Part shown: one piece after another, positions 12,874 to 24,202 of the stretch
Layout: each line of letters opens with the position of its first letter
How positions within the stretch are numbered: the stretch's first letter is position 1
Assembly (NCBI RefSeq): GCF_008831285.2
Contig: NC_045141.1
Location: forward strand, 19,898,848-19,962,847
Source of the DNA: Nymphaea colorata
Lineage: Eukaryota; Streptophyta; Magnoliopsida; Nymphaeales; Nymphaeaceae
Reading direction: 5' to 3'
Length of the DNA: 64,000 bases
Notes under the pieces: model-generated
What the model was told of the DNA's origin: nothing
Seen by the model: the letters and a program-made list of their open reading frames with translations, nothing else
The model's database searches: none
Program-made: the position numbers and the translations under genes

Positions 12874-15154
12874 GTAGCGTACCCAAGGTAGTGTAGACTG
12901 GTACTAACTTGAAAGAACAATGCAAAAATGCAAAATTCACGTTCTCCAAAATGCAGAGATTGAATTTACTGTCTTACTTACCAAAAGCAGGAAAGAATGC
13001 CTATTTTTCACCCGATCAAATTCTGTTCAATTAACAATTGAATTATTATAAGCAAAAGTGGAATCACAGATCAGAAAACTCAAGAACAGACTACCCTTTT
13101 AAAAATTAAAACCACCCAAATAAAGATTTCTCTTTATCAATACATATATATATGTATATTCAGTTTCTGATCAGTTTTATTTTTCTTATCTGCCCACTTA
13201 CAATATTGCTTTGGGATCTGGTGACACAAGATCCGAGCAGGGCTCCTTAATCCCCACTGCAACGTGGGGAGAGTCTTTGAGTAAAAACCACTAGATAAGG
13301 GGCCACGTTGCACGCACGACCATGGCAGAACAGGTTGCCTTGGTATCTCAATGGCTGTGCCACTCCTTATCTTGTTCCCTTCGGTCAAGCCTTGACTGCT
13401 TTCATCTTTTCTTCTCATTCCACATTCCATGCTTTAATCTAACTCATGGAGTACAATCTGCAGTCCTTCACAGACCTTGCAGATCTGTTGGCCTCAAAAA
13501 ACTCCTTAAATTCCAAAAGTTTTCATGTCTTGGGATAGAAAGACTGGGTCTGCGATTTCTATAATATTGCGTGGGAATTAGGGCCAGCAAATTGAATGAA
13601 GCAGCAATAAAGTTAGCTCCGGTTGAGTGAGATGTTCATCCACCTTTTAGTGAAAATGACTGATCACGAACACAGACTTGCAAAGTCGGTGAGAATTATA
13701 AGAAAAACACTTAATGGACGGTGATAAAAACAGTGCATCTAAGCTTTTCCACCGTTGTCAAAAGATATATAACCTACCATCATTTAAACGCAAGTTGTAT
13801 TGACGATAACTTAAGTTGGGATAGTTAATGAGATAAAACGACTAAGATCGCCTCAATATAAGCAAATCTTAGGTTTATTTATTTTGTTTGCATGCTTGGT
13901 CTCTTTAACTATATTGCGGTACCCAATAGGACTAATATATGTTTAAACATATTTAAAATAGGTAGGCTTCTTTTTCTTTGTAAGAATTCTATATCATCAT
14001 TTATTAAGCCCTTAGTTTTTTTGTGATACTGCATTCTTATAAGTGATTGATCATCAAGACAAAAAGATACTCAAGCGTCACCTTCATTGGGCTAATAGAC
14101 AATTAAATGTTTTGAATATAACACCAGTTCTTATGTAGGACTGACTCTTGTTCTTTTCATTTCTATTCAGAAACAATAGGAAATTTTGATTCATCTGCTA
14201 TCTAATTAATATATATCATGCATAATGAACCAAAAGATGATACTTCATATAATTTCAGGTTGTCAAGTTAAAAAAAAAAAAAAAAACCGTAGGTCAAGTC
14301 CAACTTCTCCTATGCGTTGTCTTGCTGGTCGAGGTTCATCATCAATTCAAAAAGGAGAAAAGAAAGAGGTTCGACGGCAGCAAGTTTTCAATTGTCTATT
14401 CGCTGCCTCCTTGTCAACTACTTTATGCAGTTTGAATAGGGCACATGTAATTGGCAGCTTTTCTAATACTTGCTCATGAATCAACATATTGGGAATTCTT
14501 TCGAAGCTCGAAGAAATGATGAATTTTGAGCAAGTGAAGAGCTGCCATTTTCAGTCGTCGGAGGTAGTTGGGCTGGTGTGTGCAGCCCACTAATTTTCTT
14601 TATTTTCACAGTGGTGGCTTCAAATATTTTGGTCATTTTCGTGTCTTTATGTAAAGATGTGAACTAATGCACCTTGACCCAAAATTTCCGGCTCGCCACT
14701 GGTTTGAAGGCCTTCTCATGCAAAAGCAAAGGGAGGAAAGGATGGCTTATTTTGTGGAAGGGAAAACCAGAAGTGGTTCCAATATTGTTACTAAAGAAAT
14801 CTTTTAGCATTAGTAGCTTCAAGCTTGAAAGCGAGTAGATCCAAAAGTAACAGGAAATTTTCAATTCAACGTCAATTCGGCGCTACTAAATATATATTAC
14901 CTTTTTGGAATGCATGAAGAAGACAAAAATACATGCTTATAATATTGTTTCTAGCTATATAAATCCCAGGAACATCAATCGATAGATCAGAATAGAACAA
15001 TCAAAGGGTTGTTGAACCTAAGAAAACCAAGATCAGCACATGGATACAAATTTAGCTACATATACCACGTATGCGTTCCATGTATATATTGAAGACATAG
15101 ATGTACAACGTGTGTGTGTGTGTGTATGTATATTATATATATATATTATAACCA

Positions 15155-15595
15155 CGTTCAGTTGAAGGAACCATGCACACATGAAGACAACGAGTTTTGC
15201 TATGTCATGAGCGACTAAGTTGTTAGATCCCAGATTCCCTGGAGGACTTGATGAAGAATCTATACGGTAGGGTAGCCCTCATAAGCATTGATTTGTATAC
15301 AAAGGTAAGATTATTCAATAATGCGAAATGGACATTAATTCTAGTTCATATATCCAATATCACTAATACACATATGTGCGACTCAACGACGTTTAGTTCA
15401 TGGAAATCATGCACACTACGAATTTTGTGCTATATCATGAACTGGTTCGGTGAAAAAATTATGTTACGTCCTAGATTCCCTTGAGAACTTGATGAAGAAT
15501 CTATACGGTAGAGTTGCATTTACAAACATTCATCTCTATAGGGAAGTAAGACGATTTGAAAATGGCAAATGTACATTGTTCAAGTTCATTTACTT
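15155..15595. repeat. Diverged tandem duplication, about 240-bp unit, two copies
   Basis: The first copy (about 15155-15350) and the second (about 15390-15595) share GATGAAGAATCTATACGGTA exactly, plus flanking matches such as CATGCACAC, GCTATGTCATGA/GCTATATCATGA and GTAAGA. The similarity is patchy, so the duplication is old. I cannot link it to a known transposon. Confidence 0.65.
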
Positions 15596-16446
15596 TTCCT
15601 TCTGTTTGGGCGCATGAGTGTAGCAGGTAAAGACGTAGATTAAGTTAATGGAGATATATAGAATGCTTAGTAAACACCAGGCATGGTACAGAGGGAGGGA
15701 AGGCTCGTTCACAATGTCCAGTTTTGATACTTCAAGAAAAGTTCTCTATGATTAACCAAGGCAAAAACATGCAGATAAACATCATAGTGGAAATATGCAG
15801 TGGAATCTGAATGGAGAAAAGAGAACATTAATCCATCACCGGATCACGCAGATCATAAAGATTACAGAAGTTAGATCCCTCTGATAAATAATCAACTGCA
15901 GATCACCAAATTAAATAGCAAACGTGAACCACTTGAATCACTCAAAAATTGTTGCACTTTTCAATCACTTTCAAGTTTCAATCAACCATTCCCTTCGAAA
16001 CTTTAAAAAACAGCCCCTGAAAGCACAGTTCAGTGACGAATGTCATCAACTCGTGCGGTGTAAACTATCCTCCTGGAAACGAATAGCAGAAGCACGAAAT
16101 TTGGCACACAGAAAAGGGATCCACGCTTGGCAACATGCTGTTATTGCAACATAAATCTCTTGCGGATCCTTTTTGATATTACATAAGAAAGACGATAAAT
16201 TAGGAGCCTCCTCCCCCTCGAGTAGAAAAGAAGAAAGAAAGGAAACACACACAGGATAGCTGAAGAACTGTTACAACGACTGCAAAAAACTCCATGCTTG
16301 TTGACGAACCGAAGCCATCCATGATCGAGCCCCTTCCAGCAAGAAGGCATGAAGCACGTCACAGCCGCCTTATTTGTTCTCTAGGACTAACACAGGACAT
16401 AAAAGCACAGATTCATGAGGGAGGCAGGTCGAGTCTCACACATGAG

Positions 16447-17067
16447 CTAGCACCAACCCTGAGGCCAGCGGTGACGGGGGTCCAACTTGGGAAGGCTGAA
16501 CCACTTCTTATGGTGGTGCTGGTCGTCTTGGTCGCCGCCCTTATCGGCGCCGCCTTGGCCGGAGTCGGAGACCTCCTTCTTCTCCTTCTCTTCGGCAGGC
16601 GGATCATGGGAGGAATTAGGGCCATGCTTTTCATGGGGTTTCTCCAGCACTTGCTCAAGGACAGGGTCAGGGTCGTCCGCTGCGATGCTCGGCGGCAAGA
16701 AGGGGTTGTTGCTCTTATGGGGGATGTCCGCCATGTTGTCAGGGAAAACAAGGTGGTGGGAAGGTGGGGAGAAGCAGTCCTCCCAGCTGCTGCTCGAGGG
16801 CAAGAAAGGGTTGGTGTGAGGTAGCAGGCTCTCCTGCTTCTTTTGGGATTTGGGTGCCAGTGAGGGGAAGCAGGGGCTTTGAGATGCCTTGAGGCATCGC
16901 TCATCTTCTTCTTCGTGCTCCTCTTCTTCTTCTTCTTCTTCATGAGTTGGATGAATGATCTCCTTCTGGTTCACCTCCATCTCTCCCTCTCTTGCCCTCT
17001 CCTTCTGGGTTCTCTCTTTCTCAGAGGCCTGGTGTGATGAAAGTCTTTTAAGTTGGTTCACCTCCAT
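16447..17067 (-). CDS. Acidic protein of unknown function, paralogue B (conserved RWPQGWC C-terminus)
   Basis: An uninterrupted 206-residue frame from ATG at 17067 to TAG. It ends PRHRWPQGWC, as paralogue A does, and shares an acidic N-terminal part (long Glu run) and NPFLP segments (NPFLPSSSS and NNPFLPPS; NPF tripeptides are known EH-domain ligands, though that role is not shown here). It is His/Asp/Gly-rich before the tail. The first 29 residues (MEVNQLKR...REGE) arise from an 87-bp tandem duplication that also repeats the start: MEVNQ occurs again at residue 30 (ATG at 16980), probably the ancestral start. Upstream lie a TATA box and a CACGTG G-box, so ABA or light control is possible but only inferred. 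No intron is seen. The family is unrecognised. Confidence 0.72.
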   Translation of the reverse strand: MEVNQLKRLSSHQASEKERTQKERAREGEMEVNQKEIIHPTHEEEEEEEEHEEEDERCLKASQSPCFPSLAPKSQKKQESLLPHTNPFLPSSSSWEDCFSPPSHHLVFPDNMADIPHKSNNPFLPPSIAADDPDPVLEQVLEKPHEKHGPNSSHDPPAEEKEKKEVSDSGQGGADKGGDQDDQHHHKKWFSLPKLDPRHRWPQGWC

Positions 17068-17155
17068 CTCTCTCTCTCTCTCTCTCTTGCCCTCTCCTTC
17101 TGGTTCTCTCTTTCTCAGAGGCTGAAGCCTGGTGTGATGAAAGTCTTTTAAGTTG
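16973..17155. repeat. 87-95 bp tandem duplication over the start of paralogue B
   Basis: The unit running from TCACCTCCAT (16971) to the next TCACCTCCAT (17058) is repeated to about 17155. Both copies contain TTGCCCTCTCCTTCTGG, TCTCTCTTTCTCAGAGGC and GTGATGAAAGTCTTTTAAGTT. The outer copy carries a longer CT run and a short GCTGAA insertion. The two ATGs are 87 bases apart, so the inner copy is read in frame. Confidence 0.9.
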
Positions 17156-17197
17156 CTTTTGTATTTATCTTGAGAGGAAAGGAGGTATCCTCCTGTG

Positions 17198-17222
17198 CAC
17201 GTGTGTGCATTTTATATATAAA
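17198..17222 (-). promoter_or_regulatory. TATA box and G-box upstream of paralogue B
   Basis: Reading on the minus strand, TTTATATATAAAA (about 17222-17210) is followed by CACGTG (17203-17198), which also carries an ACGTGT-like ABRE core on the other strand. The TATA is about 145 bases above the start codon, giving a plausible transcription start near 17180. Confidence 0.45.
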
Positions 17223-18209
17223 AAGAAAATTTGTTGCCTACGACTCATTCATGGGGCTCATGTGTTGAGAAAAAACTGCGCCCTTTGTTATACATTTAAT
17301 ATAAGACATCCTCCGAGTCAAACTTTCATTTCGAACAGAAAAGGCCGAGGCTACAATTTTTTTTATATCGCACATTCATTTACCACATTGTTTGTACACC
17401 GTTAAGAGGAGTAGATAGCTGGTCGAGTTCGGAGCTTGTATAAAGACAATTTTTTAATTTGATTTAGTGTTTTGTTTTTATGTCTTAAAAGTGGTAGAAT
17501 GTGACAATATCCATATTGAAAGGTGCATCGTTGTTATTGCTGACACTGACGCAGTTCAAACCCCAAAGACAAAAAGAATAGAAAGGCCCTCATGCCTCGC
17601 TTCGACCGGTGGGATGTACCTCTCACTCACCTAAACAGTCGACTGGGCTCGACCAAGCCGGTAAAATGAGTCCTAAGCCGAACTCTGGTTTACGCAGCCC
17701 CAACCTAACTCTGAATCAAGTCGGTCGGTCTGGCCCGGCTTGATGCTCACATCTACGCTCAAACAGTTACCCATTAAAAAAATTGAACACAAAAATGGGT
17801 GTTCCGGCCAAAAGCACGCATATTTATACGCAGAACATGTTATAATACTTCAAATGGATTCCAAACGCCTACTTTTCCAATGGTACTTTTATAATTTTAA
17901 TGAATCTATTTTCTTATACGTATGATCTTGTAATTGATTTAATAAAAAAATGCTCGAATTAATCATGTCCACGCTTAATTGTCCCTTTTAAATTAAGACA
18001 AAAACTCACGGGCACGTCATGTTATGGCCAAAACAAAATGGCAGCTTGAATTAATCTCTTGTGTTGCGCTTATTCAAGCCAATACATAGTTCATTACAAC
18101 TAAAATAAATCAACATATTCCATGGAGATGACTAAGTCAAAATTGTCATATATCATAGCCGACTTGACGTGGCACTTGCCAAATTCTTTCTCTCTCTCTC
18201 TTTCTCCTG

Positions 18210-18242
<33 letters not shown>
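18210..18242. repeat. (TA)n microsatellite
   Basis: About 16 uninterrupted TA units following a CT-rich run. Confidence 0.9.
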
Positions 18243-18244
<2 letters not shown>

Positions 18245-19168
18245 AAATAGTTGTTAAGATTTTCATTTGAAAATTGATGGAATTATTTTGTATATTTGAG
18301 GAGTACAAATGCTCTTCGGTCAAGGAAAGTTAAGAACGATGGCACATGCAAGAAGTTGAAGGAGACTGACGTGGGTCCGTAGTTTTTATCAGCAAACGGG
18401 AGCTTTTCCGCTAGACCCTTGAACTCTACCTAAAAAAATGGTTCGTGCTTTCCCCAACACGCGATATGGCGTAGGTTGGTGGTTTGATGGCCGGAAAATT
18501 TATCTCAAAAAAACAGGAATGCAAAAAGCCATTTGGAATAAAAGAACTTGTCAAGAAAATTATTTGCCATACGTTATAGCTATCTGACCAATCATTTTCT
18601 TGGAAAAAAAAAATTAAAGGAGGACTTAGACTGTTTCTGATTCTAGGAAGACGTAATGAACCAAAGCAGTTCAAACAAAAGATGGAAAATGTAAAAATGA
18701 TCGGAGGACTGTGAAATATTACTGCATCAAACGAATGATTTTATATTATAAAGTGCCATGCCGTGTGAGGGGGAACGCAGGAGAAGAAGAAGGAGCTGAT
18801 AGAATGAAAAAAAGGAAAAAGGAAAAGTGAAGTGATAATCAGCTTGGCCTGACATGGATTATAATTAAAAATATTTATATAAACATATTTTTGGATATAT
18901 ATAACAAAAGTATTTTTTATGTATATATTTTCACGCAAGTCAAGCCCACCCCGAAACTTGTTGCCCTCCCCCATGCTATTTTTCATGGCCCAGGCCTGGA
19001 CCAACCCCGACATATATATGTGGCCAAATGTCCACTCTTATTCAAATAGTAAAATTACTAAGCTGCAATATATATAAATATAAATGCTTAAAGGCACTAA
19101 TATATGAAATAAGGGACACCTGGTTGGCTCAGGAGGGCTTAATAATTTGTTCTTAATATTTATTTTAG

Positions 19169-19169
<1 letters not shown>

Positions 19170-19201
<32 letters not shown>
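19170..19201. repeat. (AT)n microsatellite
   Basis: About 16 uninterrupted AT units in AT-rich intergenic DNA. Confidence 0.9.
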
Positions 19202-19204
<3 letters not shown>

Positions 19205-19344
19205 TTATTACGATTAATTATATTTATATATTATTTTATATTTAAAATATATTTTTTTTAATTTAATGGGGTCAGACCCGAGCCGATTTTAGGCTCAAGT
19301 TTTAATGGTGGGGCTGAGCCCAAGCCCAAGTTTCGGGTGTTGGG

Positions 19345-19583
19345 TCGGCCCGATGCTCAGGCTTAGCTCTACAACTCAATAAAAAAAAATTCGCAAACAT
19401 TTAAATTATCAAAATTTTCATTAAAATGATAAAATTGCAGTTTTTTTTGTTTTTAAAATCACCGGGCCAGCCTGATGCTCAGGCTTAGCTCCACAACCTA
19501 ATAAAAAATTTGCAAACGTTTAAATTATCAAAACTTTCCATGATAAAAATTGCAGCCTTCTTTTTTTGTTTTTAAAATCGCCT
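19345..19583. repeat. Tandem duplication, about 120-bp unit
   Basis: Two adjacent copies share GATGCTCAGGCTTAGCTC, GCAAAC(A/G)TTTAAATTATCAAAA and TTTTGTTTTTAAAATC. The second copy lacks several bases in its middle. Confidence 0.8.
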
Positions 19584-20506
19584 TCTTCTTTATTTTTCTA
19601 TAGCCATCCTTGTTGACGGAGAAACCAAAGCACCACCCTTATAATAAATATGCTACAATATTGTTTTTTAGGAACTAAGAACAACACCCAAGTAAACTTT
19701 TAAGCGAAAGGTTCGAAATCAACCTCACTTTGACGAAGAGAATCACCCAAGGTGCCTTGAACATGAGTTTTTTAATTTCCAATTTTAGGGTTTCTAAATC
19801 TTGAAGCAAGTGGATCCAACTCATGGGTCGACAAGATCAAACATTGTTGGCCTGGATAATCGCTTTTCTTTCTTAAAACTAACGTTCTCCACGTAGATTA
19901 TGACTATATATGTTCACAAAAGTAAGTGCCCATATATATTTAACTAATTTTGGGGCTTGTCTATCTATCTTTTCAGTTCTTTCTCTTTGGCCCTCATCTT
20001 AGTGAGACGAACTCTTTCCACTCTCTCGATTGGAGATTTGTTGACTCATGAAGCTTTGAGTCCAGAGGCAAGAGAGGGGTCACGTTGCACGCATGACCAT
20101 GCCTTGAAACTCCAAAACTCTCCGTTAGTTTGATAGATCGCCGGATCTACAAATTAACTTCTCATTTGGAAGTTCACGTTTTTTGCTGTTGTTGGTGATC
20201 GAAAACGCGGTTTGCTTTTGGATTTCTTGATACAAGTCAAAAAAAAATTTTTTTGCTGATAACTGATAAATAACTGAGAGGTGTGTAAGTTAAGATCTTG
20301 CCAATTTAGATCTGTGAAACTATGTCCTTAATCTACTGCGAATTGGAAACAATATAAAAGCAAATTACATGAAAAAAATGACATAACAGCTGCTGAGCTA
20401 TTCAATTAGGCCCGTCTTACTAATTTGATTAGGCCACCCAAGCCTTGTCATATAAGAGGTTAACAACCCACCACCAAAAAAAAAAAAAAAGGCTGAAGGC
20501 TCCCTA

Positions 20507-20990
20507 TAGGGGTGAACACAAGCTGGGTCGAGCCCGAGTTCAGTCACCTCGAGCTCAGGAATAACTCAATGGAAGCAGCTCGAGCTCGACTCAGTAGTTA
20601 CGTGTTGAGCTTGAGCTCGACTCGATAAATTGTTTGAATAGAAGTGATATTTATCGTTACGTGTTGAGCTGAGCACGAACTTGATTCAATTAAGGCTCGA
20701 CCTACTCGTTTGAATAAAATTGATATTCATTATTAGCTGTTGAGCTCGAGCTCGACTCGATTAAGGCTTGACAAACTCATAAACTCGTTTGAATATATCG
20801 ACTTGATTAAGGCTCGACAAACTCGATTAAGGCTCAAGCTTGACTCGGTAGTTATGTGTTGAGCTCGAACTCAATTCGATTATTTGAACGAGTCGACTCA
20901 TAAACTCAAGCTCGACTCGTTAAGTAAATGACTTGGTTCGAACTCGTTCACGAGCCGAGCTTTAACGAGTCGAGCTCTTGCTCGCCCCTA
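20507..20990. mobile_element. Non-autonomous hAT-like element (484 bp)
   Basis: The ends are inverted: TAGGGGTGAACA at 20507 and, on the minus strand, TAGGGGCGAGCA from 20990. They are flanked by similar octamers (GCTCCCTA left, ACTCCCCA right; 6 of 8 match), fitting a decayed 8-bp hAT target duplication. The interior is made of degenerate GAGCTCGA / GACTCGATTAAGGCTCGA sub-repeats. No transposase frame. Confidence 0.65.
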
Positions 20991-22510
20991 ACTCCCCATT
21001 TCTCGTTCTTGAGGTCTTGGCTTGCTTCGGTACTGAGTGCCATATGGTAGACCCATCAAAGAGTTAGGATCTCACCACCTATCCTATGAGAATTGAACCA
21101 ACCCTTTAAAGCATAGCAACAGTTATAGTCAGCCAACAAAGACGTACAACTTTTTTTTTTTTTTTCCTTTTGGGAGTTTCCAGTACAGCTCCGATTTGGG
21201 CATTTAATTAATAGATCCCCCACGAACCTCGTTAACTTTGATCATGAAAACTTTGACCAGAAAATGAAGAGAACAAAAAGATAAGATGCTTTTAGACACG
21301 AACTTTGACGTAAAAGAGAGAGCCTTTCGTGAGGAGGAAACGCCCACATTCTAACTAGAAAAATCCTTCCTTGGATTGGTGGGAATTTCTAGCACAAGTC
21401 AAGCACGGAGTTAATATTAAGGAGCACTTGTACTTGAGTAGTTTGGCCATTATTGCACTTGACCAATATCAAGGGCGACAACAAACGGAACGGGAGGCAT
21501 ATGGAGAAGTGCAGTGCTCGAGTTCACATGATTCAAGTACAAATTTATATTCCGGAGAACAATTGCAATTATCTGAAAGATTTGCATGTCTAATCCTGTT
21601 GATTTCCTGTCTTAATAAGCAATCCCAAGGCATAACCAAATAATTGAAGAATTTAAATCCATGTTCTACGAATGTTGCCTTTGAAGACTTGAGTATGAAC
21701 TCCATATAAAATAAACATTATATGCTAAGTTCTTTCTTTAATGTGTTTATACCTTTCATAATTTGAATTCAAACTCTGGTTGCGACCTTTTGGTAGTTCA
21801 TTTAGAGGAAGGCAGCTGTTGGATGAAAATATGTACTTAATTTGCTGTATGTGTGATCAGTCCGATTGGTGATGTACTTAAAATGATCCAATTTAAACCA
21901 AATACAACCCCAGATTATAGTAGGGGATGCACTCTGGATACTGAACCCATGGAATTAGGTGCATGTACATTTGGTTAACACAAGGCTTCAATAGTTTGGT
22001 CTCATAAAAAGCATTCAGAAGTCATTCAAATGCTTGTTCTCAATGAGAATGTCCTATAACCAAAAAATGAACGGCTAAAATAAGCGAAACAAGAATTATA
22101 TAGCTTCAGGTCAGGTCATTTTTCATAGCCAGTCGAATCATGGCCAATTCACATCAAGGATAAGTTATCGCAATCTGTTATGTAAATATACACGTAGAAT
22201 CTACAACAATTGGGAAAGAGGAAAGGAATTTCTGTCATATTGTCGCTTTTTTTTCATCTTGAAGATTGATATCAATATGCGGCAGATATATTTTCCGATA
22301 TCTCAGCTTTAAACAAGTATATATTAGTCGAGAACGTACACGAATTATATTACAGCAGGTTTTCAGCAACATTTCTTGGCCTACATCAAAGATTGACGAC
22401 TTTGATCATAAATTTTTCACTTGCTCTTGTGACTCAGCCTCCAGCAATCAAGGGAATCAGTTGTGAATCGATTGAAGGTATTTAAAAAATCATTTTTTTT
22501 AAAAAAAAGC

Positions 22511-22542
<32 letters not shown>

Positions 22543-23291
22543 ACAATTTGGAATAACAAATTTAGAATATATTGTGAAATTGCTTCAAAATGATATGTGG
22601 CACCTGTGAACCTGACACGGATTCAATTCAGGTCGATTGGGATAACGCTGATACAAGGTGAAGACCACAATTTTGAAATATTAAAGAGTTAAGATTACTA
22701 TTCTATCTCCTTTTTCTCCTCATATTTTTCGCAATATTAAAGAGTTGATGGCTAGAAGGTTGAAACAGGAGAAGTTATTTCTTGTACGATAGTTATGGAA
22801 AATACAGAACGAAAGGTGGAGCAGCATATGCAGTTGTCATACAACTATCTTGATATAGAACGAAACATATGCAGGTTTGTGAAAAAATTTATAATTAACT
22901 GAACATCTTGTTAATATCTGTATTTATTTTACCTAGTTATAACAGGAAGAGAAGGAAAGTAAGTCATTTCTAACTATATTTATTTGGTTGGCCTCTACCA
23001 CCGTGGATTTTGTTGTATAAAGATCCGCATTTGATTACGAAAGTAACTCAATGGAGTTCAGATCAGTGTCCTGGAACCTCGCCTTGTTTATGCTCATACT
23101 CAAATTTACTTCAAACCGGAGCTCAAGCTTATATATACACACACACAAAAAGATTAACAAAAAGACGGCAAGAAATCCAAGTAGGGAAATGCATTTTGCC
23201 TTAGACATTATAGTGGGACGTTATATGTTGATTCGAATGCACCCTGTTATCGTCCTAACATTGTAGATATTTGGGAAGAGAAAGAGAGAGA
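20991..23291. other. Intergenic, 3' flank of the ERF gene
   Basis: AT-rich with a poly-T run (about 21150-21165) and a TA microsatellite at 22511-22539. An open frame of 90 codons at 21371-21643 (plus) has no recognisable motif. I see no supportable gene. Confidence 0.5.
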
Positions 23292-23942
23292 TCAAAGATC
23301 CCTTTCTTCTTGACAAGACTTGATCAGTAGGTCCTCCAGATACTGCTCTCCTAGATCCTCCAATTCTACCAAATCCTTATCCTCTTCTCCTTCCCTTCCG
23401 CCGCTGGTTGTTTTCATCCTCCTCCGCCTCCTCCTTAGGGAGTGCTTCTCCTTAAGAGCCATGGCCGGGGAAGACCCATCTTCCCCATATCTCATGTCCC
23501 CAAGTGACTCCTTTACATAGTCCACCGGAAAATTGAGCACAGCCGTCGGCCCTCGCATGGCATATGCAGCTTGGTCATAAGCCAGCGCCGCTGCCTCGGC
23601 ACTGCCAAACGTTCCAAGCCACACCCGCACCCCGCACCGAGTCGAGTCTCGAATCTCAGCTGCAAACTTTCCCCACGGCCGCTTCCGTACTCCTCTGTAG
23701 TACCTCTCCGACGAGCTCACCTGTGGCTGGACTGGTCTTCTGTTCATCTCCATGCCAGAACCAGTCTCCCCAGGAACTGAACCTTGAGCTCCTCCATCAG
23801 AGTGAAACAACTCGTTTGAACCTTTCTGGTCAATGTGCAGTTCTTCTTTCTCCGTCGACCCCAGGTCCCTGCACCCATGAGATTCCGGCAATGTCCATGA
23901 AAATCCAGGTAGAAGGTCCGAATCGATGAACGAAGTATCCAT
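23292..23942 (-). CDS. AP2/ERF transcription factor, ERF group IX-like with C-terminal EDLL-type motif
   Basis: Intronless, 216 residues. I take [16 protein letters not shown] (ATG at 23942) as the start; the frame is open further upstream, but only through the GA-tract promoter. The AP2 DNA-binding domain spans about residues 82-139: [18 protein letters not shown], then [22 protein letters not shown] and AVLNFP. The Ala and Asp in KFAAEIRD mark the ERF rather than the DREB branch, so GCC-box binding is expected. An Arg-rich run at about 170-175 may be a nuclear localisation signal. The acidic C-terminus [14 protein letters not shown] resembles the EDLL / CMIX-1 activation motif of ERF1/ORA59-type (group IXc) factors, which act in ethylene and jasmonate defence signalling. 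The exact orthologue is uncertain. Confidence 0.92.
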   Translation of the reverse strand: MDTSFIDSDLLPGFSWTLPESHGCRDLGSTEKEELHIDQKGSNELFHSDGGAQGSVPGETGSGMEMNRRPVQPQVSSSERYYRGVRKRPWGKFAAEIRDSTRCGVRVWLGTFGSAEAAALAYDQAAYAMRGPTAVLNFPVDYVKESLGDMRYGEDGSSPAMALKEKHSLRRRRRRMKTTSGGREGEEDKDLVELEDLGEQYLEDLLIKSCQEERDL

Positions 23943-24041
23943 GATGAAATCAGATGTCTCTTGGCTGTACCTCCAGTGAAGTTGGAGGGACGGCCCTCTT
24001 AATCGGTTGGTGCTGGACAGGAAAAGATGAGTGAGTGGCAG

Positions 24042-24052
24042 CTTAAATAAGG
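24042..24052 (-). promoter_or_regulatory. Possible TATA box of the ERF gene
   Basis: The minus strand reads CCTTATTTAAG about 100 bases above the start codon, so the long GA tract beyond it would lie in the promoter rather than the leader. Confidence 0.35.
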
Positions 24053-24129
24053 AGCTCAATAATTTAGAGTAGAGACGAAAGAATGTCATGAACATGTAAA
24101 ATGTGAGGGTGGTGTGTGTGCGTGTGCGC

Positions 24130-24131
<2 letters not shown>

Positions 24132-24201
<70 letters not shown>
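24132..24201. repeat. Long (GA)n tract in the ERF promoter
   Basis: 28 GA units without a break (24132-24188), then an imperfect GA tail to about 24201. It lies 190-260 bases above the ERF start. Confidence 0.95.

Positions 24202-24202
<1 letters not shown>

Larger units (their letters stand above)
12661..16446. other. Region between the two acidic-protein paralogues
   Basis: AT-rich DNA without a supportable gene. It holds a diverged tandem duplication (15155-15595), a GT/TA microsatellite (about 15111-15147), a poly-A run (about 14270-14287), and a 27-base string at 13298-13324 that recurs at 20075-20101 with two changes. Short open frames on both strands lack domain or splice support. Confidence 0.5.
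17068..20506. other. Gene-free repeat-rich stretch
   Basis: Apart from the promoter of paralogue B, this holds TA microsatellites (18210-18242, 19170-19201), a 120-bp tandem duplication (19345-19583) and GC-richer degenerate repeat sequence (about 17570-17750 and 19265-19370). Open frames are short and show no domain. Confidence 0.5.

Noticed and set aside
16413..16943. Overlapping long frames on both strands of paralogue B
   Set aside because: They are shadows of the frame with the conserved RWPQGWC tail and are biased by Glu/Asp codon repeats.
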